Assembly (NCBI GenBank): GCA_024637275.1
Contig: JAGXFS010000112.1
Span: forward strand, 1-35,035
Length of the DNA: 35,035 nt
DNA from: Acidimicrobiia bacterium
GTDB lineage: Bacteria; Actinomycetota; Acidimicrobiia; Spongiisociales; JAENVV01
Direction: 5' to 3'
A program made the translations under genes and the position numbers. Under the pieces are notes generated by a model. That model was not told the origin of the DNA and did no database searches. It saw only the letters and a list, made by a program, of their open reading frames with translations. Below, piece by piece: positions 26,837-35,035 of this stretch. Position 1 is the first letter of the stretch, and each line of letters starts with the position of its first letter.

Positions 26837-26868
26837 TTGCGATCCTATGGCGGACCGTGTAGTAGCCT
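26837..26868 (+). promoter_or_regulatory. Candidate promoter of disA
   Basis: TTGCGA (26837-26842) lies 17 bases before TAGTAG (26860-26865). TAGCCT (26863-26868) overlaps it and ends 7 bases before the GTG at 26876. Either would give a leaderless or nearly leaderless message in the 64-base gap after radA. Confidence 0.35.
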
Positions 26869-26875
26869 CGCTCGA

Positions 26876-27952
26876 GTGGTGAACAAAGCCGATAGTCGTC
26901 TTGAGGTCCTGAAACGGGTTGCCCCTGGTACCCGCCTGCGCGATGCTTTTGAGCGGATCATGCAGCAGAACATGGGGGCACTGATCGTGCTCGGGTCCGG
27001 GCCAGAAGTTGATGCGGTCTGCTCGGGCGGGTTCGACCTAAGTGAGGCACCGTTCACGATTGCTCGTCTGGCCGAGGTCGCCAAAATGGACGGCGCGATT
27101 GTCCTGTCGGACAACAGCGATGCCATTCTCAGAGCCAACGTCCACCTGATTCCCGATCCTTCGATGCCAACTGACGAGACCGGTTCCCGTCACCGAACAG
27201 CCGAACGCACCGCCAAGCAGACCGGCAAGCCGGTCGTGTCGATCTCTGAGGATCGCGCGGTCGCAACGCTGTTCTTTGGTGAGACCAAGCAGGAGCTAGA
27301 AAGTCCGGCGGTCATCACCGACAAAATCAATCAGTCGCTTTCGTCCTTGGACCGGTTCAGGACCAGGTTGGACCACGCTGAGGAGCGGATGACACGCCTC
27401 GAGGTAGCGAACTTCATGACGAATCACTGGGCAGTCACCGTGCTGCAACGGGCCGAGCTTGTGCTTCGTCTCGGAGAGTCCGTTGAGGCGCTGAGCCTGG
27501 CGTTGGGAGGGGAACGGCAGTTGGTTCAGCTCCAGTTGGCCGACCTGACGCACGGCATCAAAGACCTGCGAAGGCTCGTGGTGCGCGATTACATCGGCAG
27601 GTTGAGTGCTCGCTCGACCAAGGCTGCTCTCACCGAGTTGGCCGAAATTCCGACTTCTGAACTTTCCGACCGGCGAGCGATCGGAGCGGCAATGGGATTT
27701 GAAGCCGAAGACCTTGAGGCATCACCACGCGGTCTACGGCTGCTCAGCCAGGTACCGCACCTTCCCGAATCGGTACAGGAAGCCGCCGCAAAGCACTTTG
27801 GCGATTTTCGCAAGTTGCTCCATGCCACCGTCGAAGAGCTCGATGACGTTCCAGGGGTTGGTCATGCCAGGGCGCTCCAGATACGCGCCTGGCTCGATCG
27901 GGCGATCGACAGCGCTGGTTTTTGGGGTCCCTCCGGCGGGCAGGTCGGCTGA
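26876..27952 (+). CDS. disA: Diadenylate cyclase DisA
   Basis: Makes the second messenger c-di-AMP from two ATP and senses branched DNA. Read from GTG 26876 the protein has 358 residues, the normal DisA length. It has the DAC domain with the catalytic DGA (72-74) and the RHRTAE loop (105-110), a helical linker, and a C-terminal helix-hairpin-helix region (about 290-358, LDDVPGVGHARALQIR). An in-frame ATG at 26825 would add 17 residues of unlike sequence and lies before the putative -10 box, so I prefer the GTG. The neighbours radA and carD are usual. Confidence 0.93.
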   Translation: MVNKADSRLEVLKRVAPGTRLRDAFERIMQQNMGALIVLGSGPEVDAVCSGGFDLSEAPFTIARLAEVAKMDGAIVLSDNSDAILRANVHLIPDPSMPTDETGSRHRTAERTAKQTGKPVVSISEDRAVATLFFGETKQELESPAVITDKINQSLSSLDRFRTRLDHAEERMTRLEVANFMTNHWAVTVLQRAELVLRLGESVEALSLALGGERQLVQLQLADLTHGIKDLRRLVVRDYIGRLSARSTKAALTELAEIPTSELSDRRAIGAAMGFEAEDLEASPRGLRLLSQVPHLPESVQEAAAKHFGDFRKLLHATVEELDDVPGVGHARALQIRAWLDRAIDSAGFWGPSGGQVG

Positions 27953-28004
27953 GCCTCGGACGCAGCTACACTTGGCGCCCGCCCACCGATAGAAACGCAC
28001 ATTT

Positions 28005-28550
28005 ATGGCTAAGAAACCCGAAGTAACCGAAGCGCCCAAGCCGCGTAGGAAGTCGTCCTTTTCCGTTCAGGACAAGGTCGTGCATCCTCACCACGGAGCG
28101 GCCATCATCACCAAGAAGGTGAAACAGAAGGTGGCAGGCGAGAACCGCGAGTATTTCCAACTCGAAATCGCCACCGACCAACTCACTGTGTATGTCCCGG
28201 TCGAGAACATCGAAGACACCATCCGTCCGGTTATTTCGAAGACCCAGGCTCGGAAGGTCTTTGCGACCCTCAAAGACGAACCGCAAGAGGCCGGATCGAA
28301 CTGGAGCCGCTGGTACAAGATCCTCAATGAGAAGATGACATCTGGCGATATCTTTCAGGTGGCCGAAGTGGTTCGCGACCTGACTGTGGCCCAACAACTG
28401 AAGGGCATTTCGCCTGCGTTGAAGCGCATGCTTTCCCGAGCCCGCACGACGCTGGTGAGCGAGATGCAGTTTGCGCTCGACGTCGACGAAGAAGAGGCAA
28501 CCAAGAAGCTCGATCGAGCACTTCCAAAGCCAGAGGAACCTGCCGAATAG
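28005..28550 (+). CDS. carD: CarD-family RNA polymerase-binding transcription factor
   Basis: Stabilises the open complex at promoters, notably of rRNA genes, in actinobacteria. The 181-residue protein has a basic Pro/Lys-rich start, then the RNAP-interacting Tudor-like domain (FSVQDKVVHPHHGAAII). A helical DNA-binding part follows, with the conserved tryptophan in GSNWSRWYKILNEKM. The C-terminal tail is acidic. The ATG has no Shine-Dalgarno site. TACACT at 27967-27972 could be the -10 box, leaving a 32-base leader. Confidence 0.95.
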   Translation: MAKKPEVTEAPKPRRKSSFSVQDKVVHPHHGAAIITKKVKQKVAGENREYFQLEIATDQLTVYVPVENIEDTIRPVISKTQARKVFATLKDEPQEAGSNWSRWYKILNEKMTSGDIFQVAEVVRDLTVAQQLKGISPALKRMLSRARTTLVSEMQFALDVDEEEATKKLDRALPKPEEPAE

Positions 28551-28562
28551 GAAGGTGCAACC

Positions 28563-29618
28563 ATGATCGTTGAAGCCCTCCGACTTCTCGTCACCTTGCT
28601 CCTGACCGCGCTTGGCTATGCAATCGGTGGGCGGATCAATCCCTCGCTCGAGGTCGATCCTGGAACGGTTCGGTTGATATCTGCGCTCATCGGAGCAGGC
28701 GTCGGGTATGTCGGTGGCGGACTATTCGGTCGTGGGTTCCGCCAGCGCCTCGACGTTCTTCCTCAGCGTTTTCTTCCCCAGGCCGATGGCCAAGAGCTCT
28801 TCGCCGGTGCGTTCGGTCTCATTGTCGGGGTCGTTCTCGGCGGAGCCCTGAGCGCACCGATCATTGCACTGGTTCCTGGCACGATTGCCTGGCCACTAGC
28901 CGCTCTCATTGTCCTCTCGCTGGCACTCGTGGGAGCTCGCCTGTTCGCCATGAGGTCCCACGACTTGCTCACCGTGGCTGGGCTGCGGCCTCGAGCACCG
29001 CTCGTCGCCAGACGGATCGGCGACGAGGAACCTTCCTACCTCGTTGACTCATCAGCCGCGATTGATGGACGAATACTCGAACTCGCCCGAATGGGACTCA
29101 TCGAAGGGCGCGTGTGGTTGCCCGGCTTCGTGATAGACGAAATGCAGGGATTGGCTGACAGCGCCGAGAAAAGCCGCCGTCGGAGGGGACGCCGTGGTCT
29201 CGAAATTCTTGATGCGCTCCGGTCGACCGCTCATGTGGAAGTCGTAGTTCTCGACGACGAGATCCCGGAGGTCGAGGATGTCGACGCCAAGTTGATCGTT
29301 GTCGCCGAGCGGAGCGGAGCACAACTCCTGACGACCGATACCCACCTCGCCAAAGCCGCAGAACTCCGAGGTGTGCGGGTTCTCAATCCGGCGGGTCTCG
29401 GCGAAAAACTGAAAGTGGCCGTCGCCGTTGGGGAAATTGTGACGGTACCCGTTTCCAAAGCGGGCAGCGGAGAGGGCCAGGGGGTCGGGTATCTGGACGA
29501 CGGCACGATGGTCGTAATCGATGGCGCATCCGAACGTATCGGCGAAGAGATTGATGTGGAAGTGACCGCTACCACCCGCACGGCGATCGGCAGAATGTTG
29601 TTCGGTCGCCCGGCGTGA
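28563..29618 (+). CDS. Membrane-anchored PIN and TRAM domain protein (YacL-like)
   Basis: Predicted membrane-bound RNase of 351 residues. About four helices span residues 4-130; the PIN domain runs 158-275 with acidic residues D162, E193, D241 and D259, and the TRAM RNA-binding domain runs about 288-347. This is the architecture of Bacillus YacL and its actinobacterial relatives, which normally follow carD. GGAAGG seven bases upstream supports the ATG. Its stop overlaps the ispF start. The substrate is unknown. Confidence 0.9.
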   Translation: MIVEALRLLVTLLLTALGYAIGGRINPSLEVDPGTVRLISALIGAGVGYVGGGLFGRGFRQRLDVLPQRFLPQADGQELFAGAFGLIVGVVLGGALSAPIIALVPGTIAWPLAALIVLSLALVGARLFAMRSHDLLTVAGLRPRAPLVARRIGDEEPSYLVDSSAAIDGRILELARMGLIEGRVWLPGFVIDEMQGLADSAEKSRRRRGRRGLEILDALRSTAHVEVVVLDDEIPEVEDVDAKLIVVAERSGAQLLTTDTHLAKAAELRGVRVLNPAGLGEKLKVAVAVGEIVTVPVSKAGSGEGQGVGYLDDGTMVVIDGASERIGEEIDVEVTATTRTAIGRMLFGRPA

Positions 29619-30088
29619 GGGTTGGTTTCGGCTTCGATGCCCATCGGTTCGGCGGACAATGGCCGGTCCGACTCGGGGGCGTGCTCGTCGACGAGTCTCG
29701 AATGGTTGAGGCCACGTCCGACGGTGACGTCGCCTGTCATGCCCTCGTGGATGCCCTGTTTGGTGCGGCGGGGCTCGGCGATCTCGGGACTCACTACCCG
29801 TCTACCGACGCACAATGGCACGGCGTTTCGAGCCTGGAACTGGTCCGGGACGCGGTACAGAAGCTGGAGGGAGGCGGCTGGGTTCCGATTCAGGTTGATC
29901 TCACCGTGGTTGCCCAGTCCGTCAAGGTCGGTCCCCATCGTGAAGCCATTCGGAATGGGCTGGCCGGAGTTCTTGGTATCGGACTGGCGAATGTGTCGGT
30001 GAAGGCGACGACCACCGACTTCATGGGATCGATTGGACGTGATGAAGGCCTGGCCGCCATGGCGGTTGCGGTGATCGCTGCAGGGTGA
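29615..30088 (+). CDS. ispF: 2-C-methyl-D-erythritol 2,4-cyclodiphosphate synthase
   Basis: Fifth step of the MEP isoprenoid pathway. The 157-residue protein has the zinc ligands D8, H10 (FDAHRF) and H42 (SDGDVACHALVDAL) and the closing TTTDFMGSIGRDEGLAAMAV. The GTG start overlaps the upstream stop (GTGA). The ispD gene that normally lies just before ispF in this neighbourhood is absent, and ispF is not fused to an IspD domain. Confidence 0.96.
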   Translation: MRVGFGFDAHRFGGQWPVRLGGVLVDESRMVEATSDGDVACHALVDALFGAAGLGDLGTHYPSTDAQWHGVSSLELVRDAVQKLEGGGWVPIQVDLTVVAQSVKVGPHREAIRNGLAGVLGIGLANVSVKATTTDFMGSIGRDEGLAAMAVAVIAAG

Positions 30089-30131
30089 ACACCCACCCGA
30101 CAGCCGGCTTTTGGGAGAGGTCGCCCGGGGC

Positions 30132-30137
30132 TACGAT
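30132..30137 (+). promoter_or_regulatory. Candidate -10 box for cysS
   Basis: TACGAT ends 7 bases before the ATG at 30145. TTTTGG at 30109-30114 would be the -35, at 17 bases. The box supports choosing this ATG over the earlier GTG at 30085. Confidence 0.45.
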
Positions 30138-30144
30138 ATCGAGG

Positions 30145-31551
30145 ATGGAAATCGTCAATACCCTTGGTCGGACTCGCGCGCCCCTGGTCCCGTTGGTCGA
30201 AGGGGAGATCGGCATATACGTCTGTGGACCGACGGTGCAGGCGAACCCCCATGTCGGACATGGACGATCGGCGGTGGCCTTTGATGTAATCCGCCGGTAC
30301 CTCGTCTACCGGGGATTCAACGTCACCTACGTACGGAACATCACTGACATCGATGACAAAATCATCGCGGCCGCCAGTGAGCAAGGGCTCACGATCGATA
30401 CGGTGGCCGAGCGTGCCGCGGAGCGTTTCGAAGTCACCCAGGATGCCCTCGGAGTGCTGAGGCCCGACGTCGAGCCGAAGGCAACGGACCATATTGGCGA
30501 GATCGTCGAGATGATCAGTGACCTTATCGGTAAGGACCATGCCTACGAAGCCTCCGGCGACGTCTACTTCTCGGTTCGCTCGTTCCCCTCTTACGCCAAG
30601 CTCTCCAACCGGAACATCGACGAGATGCTGTCGGGGGCACGGATTGCGACCGGTGACATCAAGCGCGATCCGCTCGATTTTGCTCTTTGGAAAGGCGCCA
30701 AGCCCGGCGAACCGGCCTGGCCTTCGCCATGGGGCGAGGGAAGGCCCGGATGGCACATCGAGTGCTCGGCGATGGCTCGCAAATACCTCGGTGACACTCT
30801 CGACATCCACGGTGGGGGTAGTGACCTGATTTTCCCTCATCACGAGAACGAGATTGCTCAGTCGGAAGCAGTGACGGGCCAGGCGTTTGCCCGCTACTGG
30901 CTGCACAACGGGATGGTCAACCTTTCGGGCGAGAAGATGTCTAAGTCGACCGGCCATTTTGTCGACCTGGTTGGATTGCTTTCGGACAACCCGCCGCTGG
31001 CCATCCGTTTGTTTTATCTGCGGGCTCATTACCGGTCGAACGTTGAGTTTTCCGCCGATCTGATCGCCGATTCGGTGACGGCGTTTGAACGACTCATGGC
31101 TTTTCGTCGGCGTCACGAAGGCCTGGAAGATACCGCAGCAGATCCCGGTGTCGTCGATGCCTTTGAAGCTGCAATGGACGACGACTTCAACACACCCGTC
31201 GCGCTCGGGGTGTTATTTGACGCCGTGCGGGACGGCAATCGAGTGGCCGACGAAGGCGGCGATGCCGCTGCTCTGGCTGCCGCCGTCGAACTCATCATGG
31301 GGGTGCTCGGTTTGATTCCAGATGCAGACGGCCTGACAGACTTGGCGACCCGGATCGATGAACTAGCCGTCAAGTTGGGGCTAGAACCGGACGGTGACGC
31401 TGAGGCCACGCTGTTGGCCGTCATCGAGCGGCGAACCAAAGCCCGCATCGAACGGGATTGGCCAACCTCCGACACGATACGCGATGGGCTTAGCGAAATC
31501 GGCATCGTCATCGAGGATGGAGCCGACGGCGTTGCCTGGCATCGGAAGTAA
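30145..31551 (+). CDS. cysS: Cysteinyl-tRNA synthetase
   Basis: Charges tRNA-Cys. From ATG 30145 the protein has 468 residues and the zinc cysteine is C27 in YVCGPTVQ, the spacing normal for the family; the GTG at 30085 would add 20 residues with no likeness to it. The HIGH motif is PHVGH (35-39), and KMSKS is at 264-268 ([10 protein letters not shown]). The WHIECSAMA and [10 protein letters not shown] segments supply the remaining zinc site. The C-terminal helical domain is complete. ispF-cysS-rlmB order is common in actinobacteria. Confidence 0.95.
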   Translation: MEIVNTLGRTRAPLVPLVEGEIGIYVCGPTVQANPHVGHGRSAVAFDVIRRYLVYRGFNVTYVRNITDIDDKIIAAASEQGLTIDTVAERAAERFEVTQDALGVLRPDVEPKATDHIGEIVEMISDLIGKDHAYEASGDVYFSVRSFPSYAKLSNRNIDEMLSGARIATGDIKRDPLDFALWKGAKPGEPAWPSPWGEGRPGWHIECSAMARKYLGDTLDIHGGGSDLIFPHHENEIAQSEAVTGQAFARYWLHNGMVNLSGEKMSKSTGHFVDLVGLLSDNPPLAIRLFYLRAHYRSNVEFSADLIADSVTAFERLMAFRRRHEGLEDTAADPGVVDAFEAAMDDDFNTPVALGVLFDAVRDGNRVADEGGDAAALAAAVELIMGVLGLIPDADGLTDLATRIDELAVKLGLEPDGDAEATLLAVIERRTKARIERDWPTSDTIRDGLSEIGIVIEDGADGVAWHRK

Positions 31552-32248
31552 GGTCGAGGGAATCCATTCGGTTAAGGCAGCCCTCGACGCAGGGCGGGTC
31601 ACCAAACTTTTGATTGAGACGTCCCGCAAGAAGCGCCTCGGTGAGCTACTCAGCCAGGCAGGGACGGAGGTGCAGATCCAATACGTCGCCGATGTGCGCC
31701 CTGAGGCCGAAACCACGGCCCCTCAGGGCGTCGTAGCTATCTGTCGACCGATCGCCACCGTGTCCCTCGAGGATCTAGCCAGTGGTGATCGCCCGGCCAT
31801 TCTGGTTCTTGACCACTTGGAGGATCCTCATAACGTTGGAGCCATCGCCAGGTCGGCCCTGGCGGCTGGCATGTCGGGGCTCGTCGTTTCATCGGTTCGA
31901 TCGGCTCCGCTTGGGTCGACGGCGTTCAAGGCGTCGGTCGGGGCGTTGGAGAAGCTTCCGGTGGCGGTTGTCAGTTCGGTGGCCAACGCCCTCACTCGAC
32001 TGCGACAGTTGGGGGTCTGGACGGTGGGCCTAGATGCTCAGGGGACCGAATCGCTTTTTGGCCTCGGTCTTGCCTCCGAACCGATTGCCGTGGTGATCGG
32101 AGCCGAAGGCGCCGGCTTGGCTCAGCTGGTCGCGGAACGTTGTGATGTGATTGTTTCGATTCCCATGGGTGAGGCATCCGAGAGTCTGAACGCTTCGGTG
32201 GCGGCCGCGCTGGCTGCTTTTGAGATTCGCCGGGCACGGTCCGACTGA
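31517..32248 (+). CDS. SpoU/TrmH-family rRNA 2'-O-methyltransferase (RlmB-like)
   Basis: Methylates a ribose 2'-OH in rRNA, probably 23S G2251 by family likeness. The 243-residue protein has an N-terminal substrate-binding domain (GIHSVKAALDAGRVTKLLIE) and a SPOUT catalytic domain with the three knot motifs: DPHNVGAIARSALAAG, VVIGAEGAGL and IPMGEASESLNASVAAA. The start is uncertain. ATG 31517 sits inside cysS, and TTG 31532, with GGAG nine bases upstream, would also fit the expected beginning just before P-G-I-G-S. Confidence 0.9.
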   Translation: MEPTALPGIGSKVEGIHSVKAALDAGRVTKLLIETSRKKRLGELLSQAGTEVQIQYVADVRPEAETTAPQGVVAICRPIATVSLEDLASGDRPAILVLDHLEDPHNVGAIARSALAAGMSGLVVSSVRSAPLGSTAFKASVGALEKLPVAVVSSVANALTRLRQLGVWTVGLDAQGTESLFGLGLASEPIAVVIGAEGAGLAQLVAERCDVIVSIPMGEASESLNASVAAALAAFEIRRARSD

Positions 32249-32281
32249 ATGGATTGGTCTATCCGGTACACTGCCCAACCT

Positions 32282-32353
32282 GCTGGCGTAGCTCAGGGGT
32301 AGAGCAGCCGCCTTGTAAGCGGCAGGTCGTGGGTTCGAATCCCTCCGCCAGCT
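32282..32353 (+). tRNA. tRNA-Thr (anticodon TGT)
   Basis: The acceptor arm GCTGGCG pairs with CGCCAGC, the anticodon stem GCCGC/GCGGC encloses CTTGTAA (anticodon TGT, reading ACA), and the T-loop TTCGAAT is standard. No CCA is encoded after the discriminator T. Its D-arm is identical to that of the other tRNA-Thr in the window. TACACT at 32267-32272 may be its -10 box. Confidence 0.97.
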
Positions 32354-32432
32354 CTAGCATGACCAGGAAGCGAAATCGGAGCCTGGAGTCGGTGGGTGAC
32401 GTGAAATCCGCCGAGAGTGACAGGATCAGCGA

Positions 32433-32438
32433 TAACCT
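32433..32438 (+). promoter_or_regulatory. Candidate -10 box for the DUF3263 gene
   Basis: TAACCT ends 8 bases before the ATG at 32447, which is also where DUF3263 proteins normally begin. No clear -35 is visible. Confidence 0.35.
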
Positions 32439-32446
32439 TGATAATC

Positions 32447-32689
32447 ATGCTCTCCGCTATCCAAAAGGCCGTGCTCGATTTCGAGCGGTCCGCCTGGCTT
32501 ATCCCGGGCCCGAAGTCCGATGCCATCCAGGAGCAGCTAGGCATGAGCGCCACGAAGTACTACCAAACCTTGCGAAAACTGGCCGATGAGCCGTTGGCCG
32601 CCGAGTATGACCCGATGACCGTGCGCAGGCTCCAGGCCACGTCACGGCGCGAGAAGATCAGGCGTTTGCAGGCTTCCGGAGACGCGTAA
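32447..32689 (+). CDS. DUF3263 domain protein
   Basis: Eighty residues matching the DUF3263 family, a small helical protein nearly confined to actinobacteria: AVLDFERSAWLIPGPKSDAI, MSATKYYQTL and DPMTVRRLQ. The helix-turn-helix-like look (AIQEQLGMSATKYYQTLRKL) suggests a DNA-binding role, but no function is established that I know of. The ATG at 32447 is preferred to the in-frame ATG at 32417. It overlaps the next gene (TAATG). Confidence 0.85.
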   Translation: MLSAIQKAVLDFERSAWLIPGPKSDAIQEQLGMSATKYYQTLRKLADEPLAAEYDPMTVRRLQATSRREKIRRLQASGDA

Positions 32690-33327
32690 TGGCCGGAAAG
32701 CATGAAGCGCCAGGAACCGGCGAATTTTGGGCTGGCCTCATCCGGCACGCCACCATGATTGTGCTTGGCGTCGGGATCGTCCTCGCCCTGGTGTTCGCGG
32801 TGGTGAAACTCCTGCCCGAGTGGTTTCCGGCCGATCCGCCAGTTCCGACCACGCCGATCGCCGCGGGGACCAGCAGCACCACCTCCACCACTGCCGACGA
32901 CACGGTTCAACCGGTCCGGACCACTATCCCACCGGCCACAAGCTTGGGGTCTACGCCGACGACAGTGGCCGGATCAACTTCTACGACGGCTGCACCAGCC
33001 ACAACAACCACAACAACCTCTCCCACGACGACCGTTGGCTCCGAGCGGAGTCCCGGGGAGATCACCGTGAAGGTCCTCAACTCAACCAGGACGAGCGGAC
33101 TGGCAGCCGGGGTCACCGCCGATCTCGCCGCTGCTGGCTATCAAATGGAAGAACAAGACAATTACTCTCCAACCCAGGTTGACAGCTTTATCTACTACGC
33201 CCCGGGCTTTCAAGCCGAGGCGTTGACCGTCCAAAACCTGGTGGCCGGTACCAAGGTCGCTGCCAATCCTGCGGCCGCTCCTTCGGCCGATATTCTGATC
33301 ATTCTCGGCACGAGCTTCTCGGGGTGA
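32689..33327 (+). CDS. LytR_C domain membrane protein
   Basis: A 212-residue protein with one transmembrane helix (20-42), a Thr-rich extracytoplasmic linker (53-120), and a C-terminal LytR_C domain (about 122-210: ITVKVLNSTRTSGLAAGVTADLAA...DILIILG). LytR_C occurs at the end of LytR-CpsA-Psr ligases, but here the catalytic LCP domain is missing. It is usually paired with a DUF3263 gene in actinobacteria. Its target in the wall is not known. Confidence 0.85.
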   Translation: MAGKHEAPGTGEFWAGLIRHATMIVLGVGIVLALVFAVVKLLPEWFPADPPVPTTPIAAGTSSTTSTTADDTVQPVRTTIPPATSLGSTPTTVAGSTSTTAAPATTTTTTSPTTTVGSERSPGEITVKVLNSTRTSGLAAGVTADLAAAGYQMEEQDNYSPTQVDSFIYYAPGFQAEALTVQNLVAGTKVAANPAAAPSADILIILGTSFSG

Positions 33328-34436
33328 GTGACTCGCCGGACGATCCGGACGAGGGATCCGGCGAGGCTTCTGACGACCTTCCACAACCCGCCGATGCCAT
33401 CGACGCGTCCGACGGCGTAGACGAAGTCACATCGGAAGCATCAGAACTCCTGGCGGATGACGAGATTGCCGATGGGCTTCAAGCCGATGAGGCGACGGGA
33501 GAGGTGACGACGGAATCGACCGCCGAAGAGGTCGGACTACCCGACGACGCCGAACCAGTGCTTCCTGGTGAGGCGGCGCAGCCGAAGGTGATATCCATCT
33601 GGCCCATCTGGGCGTGGACGATGGTCGGGGTCGTGTTGGTCGTCATCGGACTTGGCGTCGGCGCAGGGGTTTTATCGAAGACTCTTTTGCTGGACGTCAT
33701 TTCGTTTTGGCCGGCGTTTGTGGTCATTGCTCTGATCTTTGCCGCGCTCATTCCCCGCCTCCGCAAGGGTGCCCCTCGACTTTCGGCAGTACTCCCGTTG
33801 CTGCTGCTCACCTACTTGGGCGTGACGGTGGCCTTGCACATAGCCCGATGGGACGAGCTTCCCTCAACGGCGGCAGATATTTCCGGGCCACTCGTCGAGG
33901 CCGTCACGGACGCGCGGATCGAGTTGGACCTGCCAGGCGAGTTGGTTGTTCGCCCCGCCAATCAGGCAGAGCTGTACAAGGTTCTCATGTTGAATCGAGG
34001 CGGCAGCACAGGTGCCCCAACCGCCCTGGAGATCGTCAACGACACTGATCCGTCGATCAGCATCTCACCGAGAGAGGACTCGGGCTGGTTTCAAAGTGTT
34101 GGATGGACAGTGAAACTTTCGCTCTCGGTCACTTGGGAAGTGGAAGCGAACGCAGACCTCATCGACATTGATCTGGCGTCAGTGAGTGTCGGAGACCTGC
34201 GGGCAGCCGGCGACGGTGTTCTAGTTCTCGGCTTCGTACGGCCTGGCTCGACCATTGAACTCGATGGTCGAATCGATCTCGTTGTGCGAGAAGGTGATCG
34301 TATCGACGTCGTTGGGTCAGCTGACGTGCCGTCCGACTGGACAACCACGGGGGTTGGCAGATCGACTGCCGGTCCGGCCGATCCGTACACGATCATCGTT
34401 GGCGACGGCGCGATAGTCACGATTACCGAACGCTAG
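33324..34436 (+). CDS. Acidic three-helix membrane protein, unknown function
   Basis: I do not recognise this 370-residue protein. It begins with a strongly acidic, disordered-looking segment (1-85), followed by three transmembrane helices (about 93-117, 121-143 and 153-172) and a 195-residue domain rich in alternating hydrophobic residues that looks all-beta (LVVRPANQAELYKVLML, ISISPREDSGWFQSVGW, IELDGRIDLVVREGDRIDVVG). The last part recalls LiaF/DUF2154-like C-terminal domains, but the likeness is weak. With three helices the acidic start and the beta domain lie on opposite sides of the membrane. The GTG start overlaps the LytR_C stop (GTGA). Confidence 0.7.
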   Translation: MSDSPDDPDEGSGEASDDLPQPADAIDASDGVDEVTSEASELLADDEIADGLQADEATGEVTTESTAEEVGLPDDAEPVLPGEAAQPKVISIWPIWAWTMVGVVLVVIGLGVGAGVLSKTLLLDVISFWPAFVVIALIFAALIPRLRKGAPRLSAVLPLLLLTYLGVTVALHIARWDELPSTAADISGPLVEAVTDARIELDLPGELVVRPANQAELYKVLMLNRGGSTGAPTALEIVNDTDPSISISPREDSGWFQSVGWTVKLSLSVTWEVEANADLIDIDLASVSVGDLRAAGDGVLVLGFVRPGSTIELDGRIDLVVREGDRIDVVGSADVPSDWTTTGVGRSTAGPADPYTIIVGDGAIVTITER

Positions 34437-34437
34437 A

Positions 34438-34443
34438 TAGACT
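34438..34443 (+). promoter_or_regulatory. Candidate -10 box for the AI-2E-family gene
   Basis: TAGACT begins two bases after the stop codon of the previous gene and ends 7 bases before the ATG at 34451. No ribosome site lies between, so the message is probably leaderless. Confidence 0.4.
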
Positions 34444-34450
34444 CGGCCCA

Positions 34451-35035
34451 ATGATTGATCCACATGAACGGCTGCGGCGCTTCGGGGTCGGCGCCTGGGC
34501 GCTTGTCGGCGGCTTCCTCGTTATTGCCATCCTCGGTTGGGTGTTGGCTCAGGTACACATACTGTGGGGGCCGGTTCTCTTCGCAACCGCGATCATTTAC
34601 ATTCTCAACCCACTGGTGACTCGACTGAACGATCGTGGCGTGCCCCGCGTGATTGGCACGGTCGTCGCTTACCTCCTCGGGTTGTCGATACTTTTGCTCA
34701 TCTTCTCGGTCGTGGTGCCGCTCGTCGTTGAACAGGCCAATGCGCTTGGCGCCGAACTGCCGGTGATCTACGACGACTTCCTGGCGAGGATCGTTGACCT
34801 GGCCGATGGAATGGGTATCACCGGCCTGTCGCTGATGAGCTACGACGAACTCGTTGCTCAGGTGGCAACTCCCGACGCAGCTTTCCAGGCAGGTCTCAGC
34901 GTTTTCTTGGGCCAGGCGTTCACGCTGGCGCTGGGATTCGCCGAAATAGTCGTGTTGCTGTTCTTGACGCCGGTAATCGCCTTCTACTTGCTTGTCGACC
35001 TACCCAGGGTGCTTGAGCACACCAGGGAATTGATA
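34451..35035 (+). CDS. AI-2E family transporter, N-terminal part (cut by window end)
   Basis: The first 195 residues of a membrane protein that runs off the window. The N-terminal helix pair (GAWALVGGFLVIAILGWVLA, then WGPVLFATAIIYILNPLVTRL), the RVIGTVVAYLLGLSILLLIFSVVVPLVVEQ segment and the LFLTPVIAFYLLVDLPR motif match the AI-2E/PerM family of permeases. Members have varied substrates, including sodium/proton exchange and autoinducer export, so none can be assigned. Confidence 0.85.
   Translation, partial: MIDPHERLRRFGVGAWALVGGFLVIAILGWVLAQVHILWGPVLFATAIIYILNPLVTRLNDRGVPRVIGTVVAYLLGLSILLLIFSVVVPLVVEQANALGAELPVIYDDFLARIVDLADGMGITGLSLMSYDELVAQVATPDAAFQAGLSVFLGQAFTLALGFAEIVVLLFLTPVIAFYLLVDLPRVLEHTRELI

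Overview
The window is a compact, GC-rich stretch (about 60% GC by eye) of bacterial core genome. It points to a deep-branching actinobacterium, with an Acidimicrobiia-like lineage as my best guess. The reasons are CarD next to disA/radA, a DUF3263 protein, a SigR/RsrA-type sigma/anti-sigma pair, a zincin_2 (DUF2342) protein beside tilS, the tilS-hpt-ftsH-folE-folP-folB-folK order, LytR_C proteins with Thr-rich linkers, and many start codons that look leaderless. I see no prophage, insertion sequence, CRISPR array, toxin-antitoxin pair or rRNA.

Layout. 1-6.4 kb: topA on the minus strand, then a divergent run of an MFS permease, tmk, holB and a PlsC-type acyltransferase, which runs tail-first into tRNA-Thr(CGT). 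6.5-10.7 kb: SigR-like sigma factor and its zinc anti-sigma factor, a structured spacer, a small membrane protein, a zincin_2 metalloprotease-like protein, tilS and hpt. 10.8-15.9 kb: ftsH and the folate pathway (folE, folP, folB, folK), with a degenerate phosphatase-fold protein between folP and folB and a membrane methyltransferase domain fused to FolK. 15.9-19.9 kb: DUF2520 Rossmann protein, panC, a type III pantothenate kinase homologue with altered active-site residues, and lysS. 19.9-24.5 kb: a minus-strand polyprenyl diphosphate synthase, clpC, and a secreted lysozyme-like protein with a structured leader. 24.5-32.4 kb: a minus-strand zinc-ribbon membrane protein, then radA, disA, carD, a PIN/TRAM membrane protein, ispF, cysS, rlmB-like and tRNA-Thr(TGT). 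32.4-35.0 kb: DUF3263 protein, LytR_C protein, an acidic three-helix membrane protein, and a truncated AI-2E-family permease.

Most neighbours overlap by 1-8 bases (ATGA, GTGA, TAATG, TGATG), so translational coupling is likely. The best leads are changes inside otherwise ordinary operons: the FolK-methyltransferase fusion, the dead-looking phosphatase in the folate operon, the CoaX homologue lacking two catalytic aspartates, a repeated TANNNT box 6-9 nt before start codons, and two palindromes placed inside predicted promoter spacers. I found no convincing new multi-gene system.
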